A stretch of 6,750 nt of DNA from contig QMLM01000093.1 in assembly GCA_003646745.1 (NCBI GenBank), forward strand, positions 1-6,750. Direction: 5' to 3'. Of the stretch, positions 5,280 through 6,750 are shown piece by piece. The translations under genes were made by a program, and so were the position numbers. Below the pieces are notes generated by a model that saw only the letters and a program-made list of their open reading frames with translations, searched no databases and was not told where the DNA came from. This DNA comes from Deltaproteobacteria bacterium (GTDB taxonomy: Bacteria; Desulfobacterota; B13-G15; RBG-16-54-18). Each line of letters begins with the position of its first letter. Within the stretch, counting starts at the first letter, position 1.

Positions 5280-6017
5280 ATGGAGAAGGGAATGAGGTTG
5301 GCATCGGGCAAGGATCAGAATATGAGGCATGAAGGTCTCAAGGCATTGCTTGAAATTGACGATACCCTAGAGGCGTAGCACCATTTGATTGGACCAGATG
5401 ATCTCGTCGGCATCAAAAGCAACGTATGGGCATACCTACCGACCCCCAAGGAGGTCGAGGAGGCCCTGTGGCGCCGTATTATTGATGCGGGGGTGCCCGA
5501 AGGCAGAATCCGCATCGATGATCGGGGCGCCCGCAAGAGGCTGGTCGATTGTACCAGTTTGATAAATGTGCGTCCATTGCGAACACACCATTGGGCAGGT
5601 ATTGGTGGTTGTTTGAAAAATTATATCATGTTTGTGAGACTACCATTTAGATATCATCCGAATGCTTGTGCAGACCTCGGAAACATATGGACACTGCCTA
5701 TTGTGAAGAACAAAACGAGGCTAAATGTCCTCGTCGTCCTTCAACCTCTCTTCCACGGCCGTGGTCCTCATCACTACAACCCCAAATATGTGTGGGATTA
5801 CAAAGGGATACTCCTCTCCTGTGACCCTGTCGCAGTAGATACCATTGGTATACAGTTGCTTTCAGCCAAACGGCGAAAATATTTCGGCGAAAGCATCCCC
5901 TTTCCAAACCGAACTCACCACGTGATGTATGCCGACGTCAAATATAAGGTGGGGGTTAGCGATCCTAGACGAATTGATCTGGTCAAAGTGGGCTGGAGGG
6001 AGGAGGTCTTGATCTGA
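5280..6017 (+). pseudogene. DUF362-family protein interrupted by an in-frame TAG
   Basis: From ATG 5280 the frame reads 32 codons ending ...LEIDDTLEA, then TAG at 5376-5378, and continues without a shift to TGA at 6015-6017. The resumed part HHLIGPDDLVGIKSNVW carries the family's P-x-D-x-V-x-I-K-x-N core. LKNYIM (residues 101-106 of the frame) and LLSCDPVAVDTIGIQLL near the C-terminus are also typical. In DUF362 proteins the residue before this core is commonly Trp (EAW-K/H), so a TGG to TAG change is the simplest explanation. DUF362 proteins are Fe-S-associated proteins of mostly unknown role. A restart at TTG 5385 is conceivable, since only about 35 N-terminal residues would be lost, but its ribosome binding site is weak. 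Within the M28-Nudix unit it is spaced 9 and 13 nt from its neighbours. Confidence 0.8.
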
Positions 6018-6030
6018 GAAGGGAGGAGGT

Positions 6031-6579
6031 ATGTCTGCACGGGTAAATAACTGTATCACCTTACATCAAGGCAAGGTGTTTAGACTTGTAAGAGAGAACA
6101 TCACCTTGGCCAATAATGTAACAGTTGACCTTGACATTATCCGCCATCCCGGTGCAGCGGCGATAGTCCCCCTTAAAGCCGATGACACCTTGCTCATGAT
6201 CAAACAATATCGACACGCCATCGGAAAATTCATATGGGAGATTCCTGCGGGAAAGCTTGGTCCTAATGAAAGCCCCCTTGAATGTGCAAGAAGAGAACTG
6301 CTTGAAGAGACCGGTTTTGTTGCGAATGCTTGGCATAAATTGGGAGAGATTACACCCGTTCCTGCTTATTCAGATGAACGGATCCACCTCTTTGTAGCAG
6401 CAGACCTGGTGCCTGCCAAACAGAATCTTGAAAAAGATGAGATGATATATGTTTATGAATGCGCATTAAATGATGTCATAGAAATGGTTTACAACGGTGC
6501 AATTCAAGATAGCAAAACCATCGCAGCCCTTTTTATGGCGACCCACTGGTTAAAAAGACAAAAGAGGAGGGGCAATTAA
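6031..6579 (+). CDS. Nudix hydrolase, ADP-ribose pyrophosphatase type
   Basis: The 182-residue protein has a perfect Nudix box at residues 74-96: Gly74, Glu80, Arg88-Glu89, Glu92-Glu93 and Gly95, with the spacing G-x5-E-x7-RE-U-x-EE-x-G-U. Pro111 lies 16 residues beyond Gly95 in TPVPAYSDE, the position that marks ADP-ribose pyrophosphatases. The preceding RHPGAAAIVPL, QYRHAIGKFIWEIPAG and following ERIHLFVAADL also match that subgroup, and the length is normal. The expected reaction is ADP-ribose to AMP plus ribose 5-phosphate with Mg2+, in the cytoplasm. The ATG is preceded by GGGAGGAGGT (6021-6030), a strong but very close ribosome binding site. It is the last gene of the M28-DUF362-Nudix unit and is intact. 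Confidence 0.92.
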   Translation: MSARVNNCITLHQGKVFRLVRENITLANNVTVDLDIIRHPGAAAIVPLKADDTLLMIKQYRHAIGKFIWEIPAGKLGPNESPLECARRELLEETGFVANAWHKLGEITPVPAYSDERIHLFVAADLVPAKQNLEKDEMIYVYECALNDVIEMVYNGAIQDSKTIAALFMATHWLKRQKRRGN

Positions 6580-6585
6580 ATCTAA

Positions 6586-6750
6586 AGAAAGAACTTAAGG
6601 TTAAGACATAAACATAAAGTTGGCTTGGCACTTGGCATAGACATATTTACCAGTAGTGGGCCCTACAATGAAGAGGGCTTTGATGGTATTGAGGTATTTG
6701 AGCAAAGATCCCATTCTCACAACAGGGAAAAGCAACACATGGCTGTGGAC
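6586..6750 (+). CDS. Open frame running off the right edge, unrecognised
   Basis: After a stop at 6583-6585 one frame stays open to the window edge and reads HKVGLALGIDIFTSS, then GFDGIEVFEQRSHSHN and so on. The piece DGIEVF...HN faintly recalls a stretch of PHP-type metal hydrolases, and KVGLALG recalls the start of patatin-like proteins, but neither is convincing. No ATG with a ribosome binding site begins it; TTG at 6625 is possible. A second frame is also open over part of the same bases. It may be a gene fragment. Confidence 0.25.

Noticed and set aside
1685..5378. Recoding of stop codons, including pyrrolysine
   Set aside because: One interrupted gene has TAA and the other TAG; the TAG sits at a position expected to be Trp, neither family is known to use pyrrolysine, and TAG is also an ordinary terminal stop here.
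1..6750. CRISPR array, tRNA or rRNA genes
   Set aside because: No regularly spaced repeats beyond two palindromic units, and no cloverleaf with a TTCGANTC-type arm or rRNA-like sequence was noticed on either strand.

Overview
The window reads as a bacterial chromosome segment with ordinary genes, mixed in with several broken ones. No rRNA, tRNA or CRISPR array is visible. The protein types (a COG2316-like HD hydrolase, an M28 peptidase, a DUF362 protein, PflA-like and SplB-like radical SAM proteins, a RelE-type toxin-antitoxin pair, a tyrosine recombinase) and mixed base composition suggest an anaerobic, Desulfobacterota/Deltaproteobacteria-like organism. That assignment is an impression, not a proof.

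Left part (1-926, all minus strand) is an accessory patch. From right to left it holds a RelB/Phd-like antitoxin, an overlapping RelE/ParE-like toxin, the last 72 codons of a tyrosine recombinase whose 5' part is missing exactly where the toxin gene ends, a 26-bp perfect palindrome with a diverged neighbour copy, and the start of a probable small membrane protein that leaves the window. The first ~480 bases are clearly more AT-rich than the toxin-antitoxin pair, so this is a mosaic junction.

Middle part: a PflA/PflX-like radical SAM gene (about 1142-2158, minus) has one in-frame TAA. A divergent SplB-like radical SAM remnant (about 2446-2797, plus) is frameshifted and degraded. Then come an intact HD-domain hydrolase with a good promoter built on a 12-bp tandem duplication, and a closely coupled conserved-looking protein of unknown function.

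Right part (4174-6579, plus): a 45-residue very basic protein, an imperfect inverted repeat, an intact M28-type zinc aminopeptidase, a DUF362 gene with one in-frame TAG at a codon where the family would be expected to have Trp, and an intact Nudix hydrolase of the ADP-ribose pyrophosphatase type. M28, DUF362 and Nudix are spaced like one transcription unit. The last 165 bases hold an open frame that runs off the end.

The main theme is gene decay: four coding regions (recombinase, two radical SAM genes, DUF362) are interrupted in 6.75 kb while their neighbours remain intact. Either this locus is eroding, or the assembly carries errors. I did not find a clear new defence or biosynthetic system. 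The best leads are the palindrome/recombinase/toxin-antitoxin junction, the interrupted genes, and the tiny basic protein.
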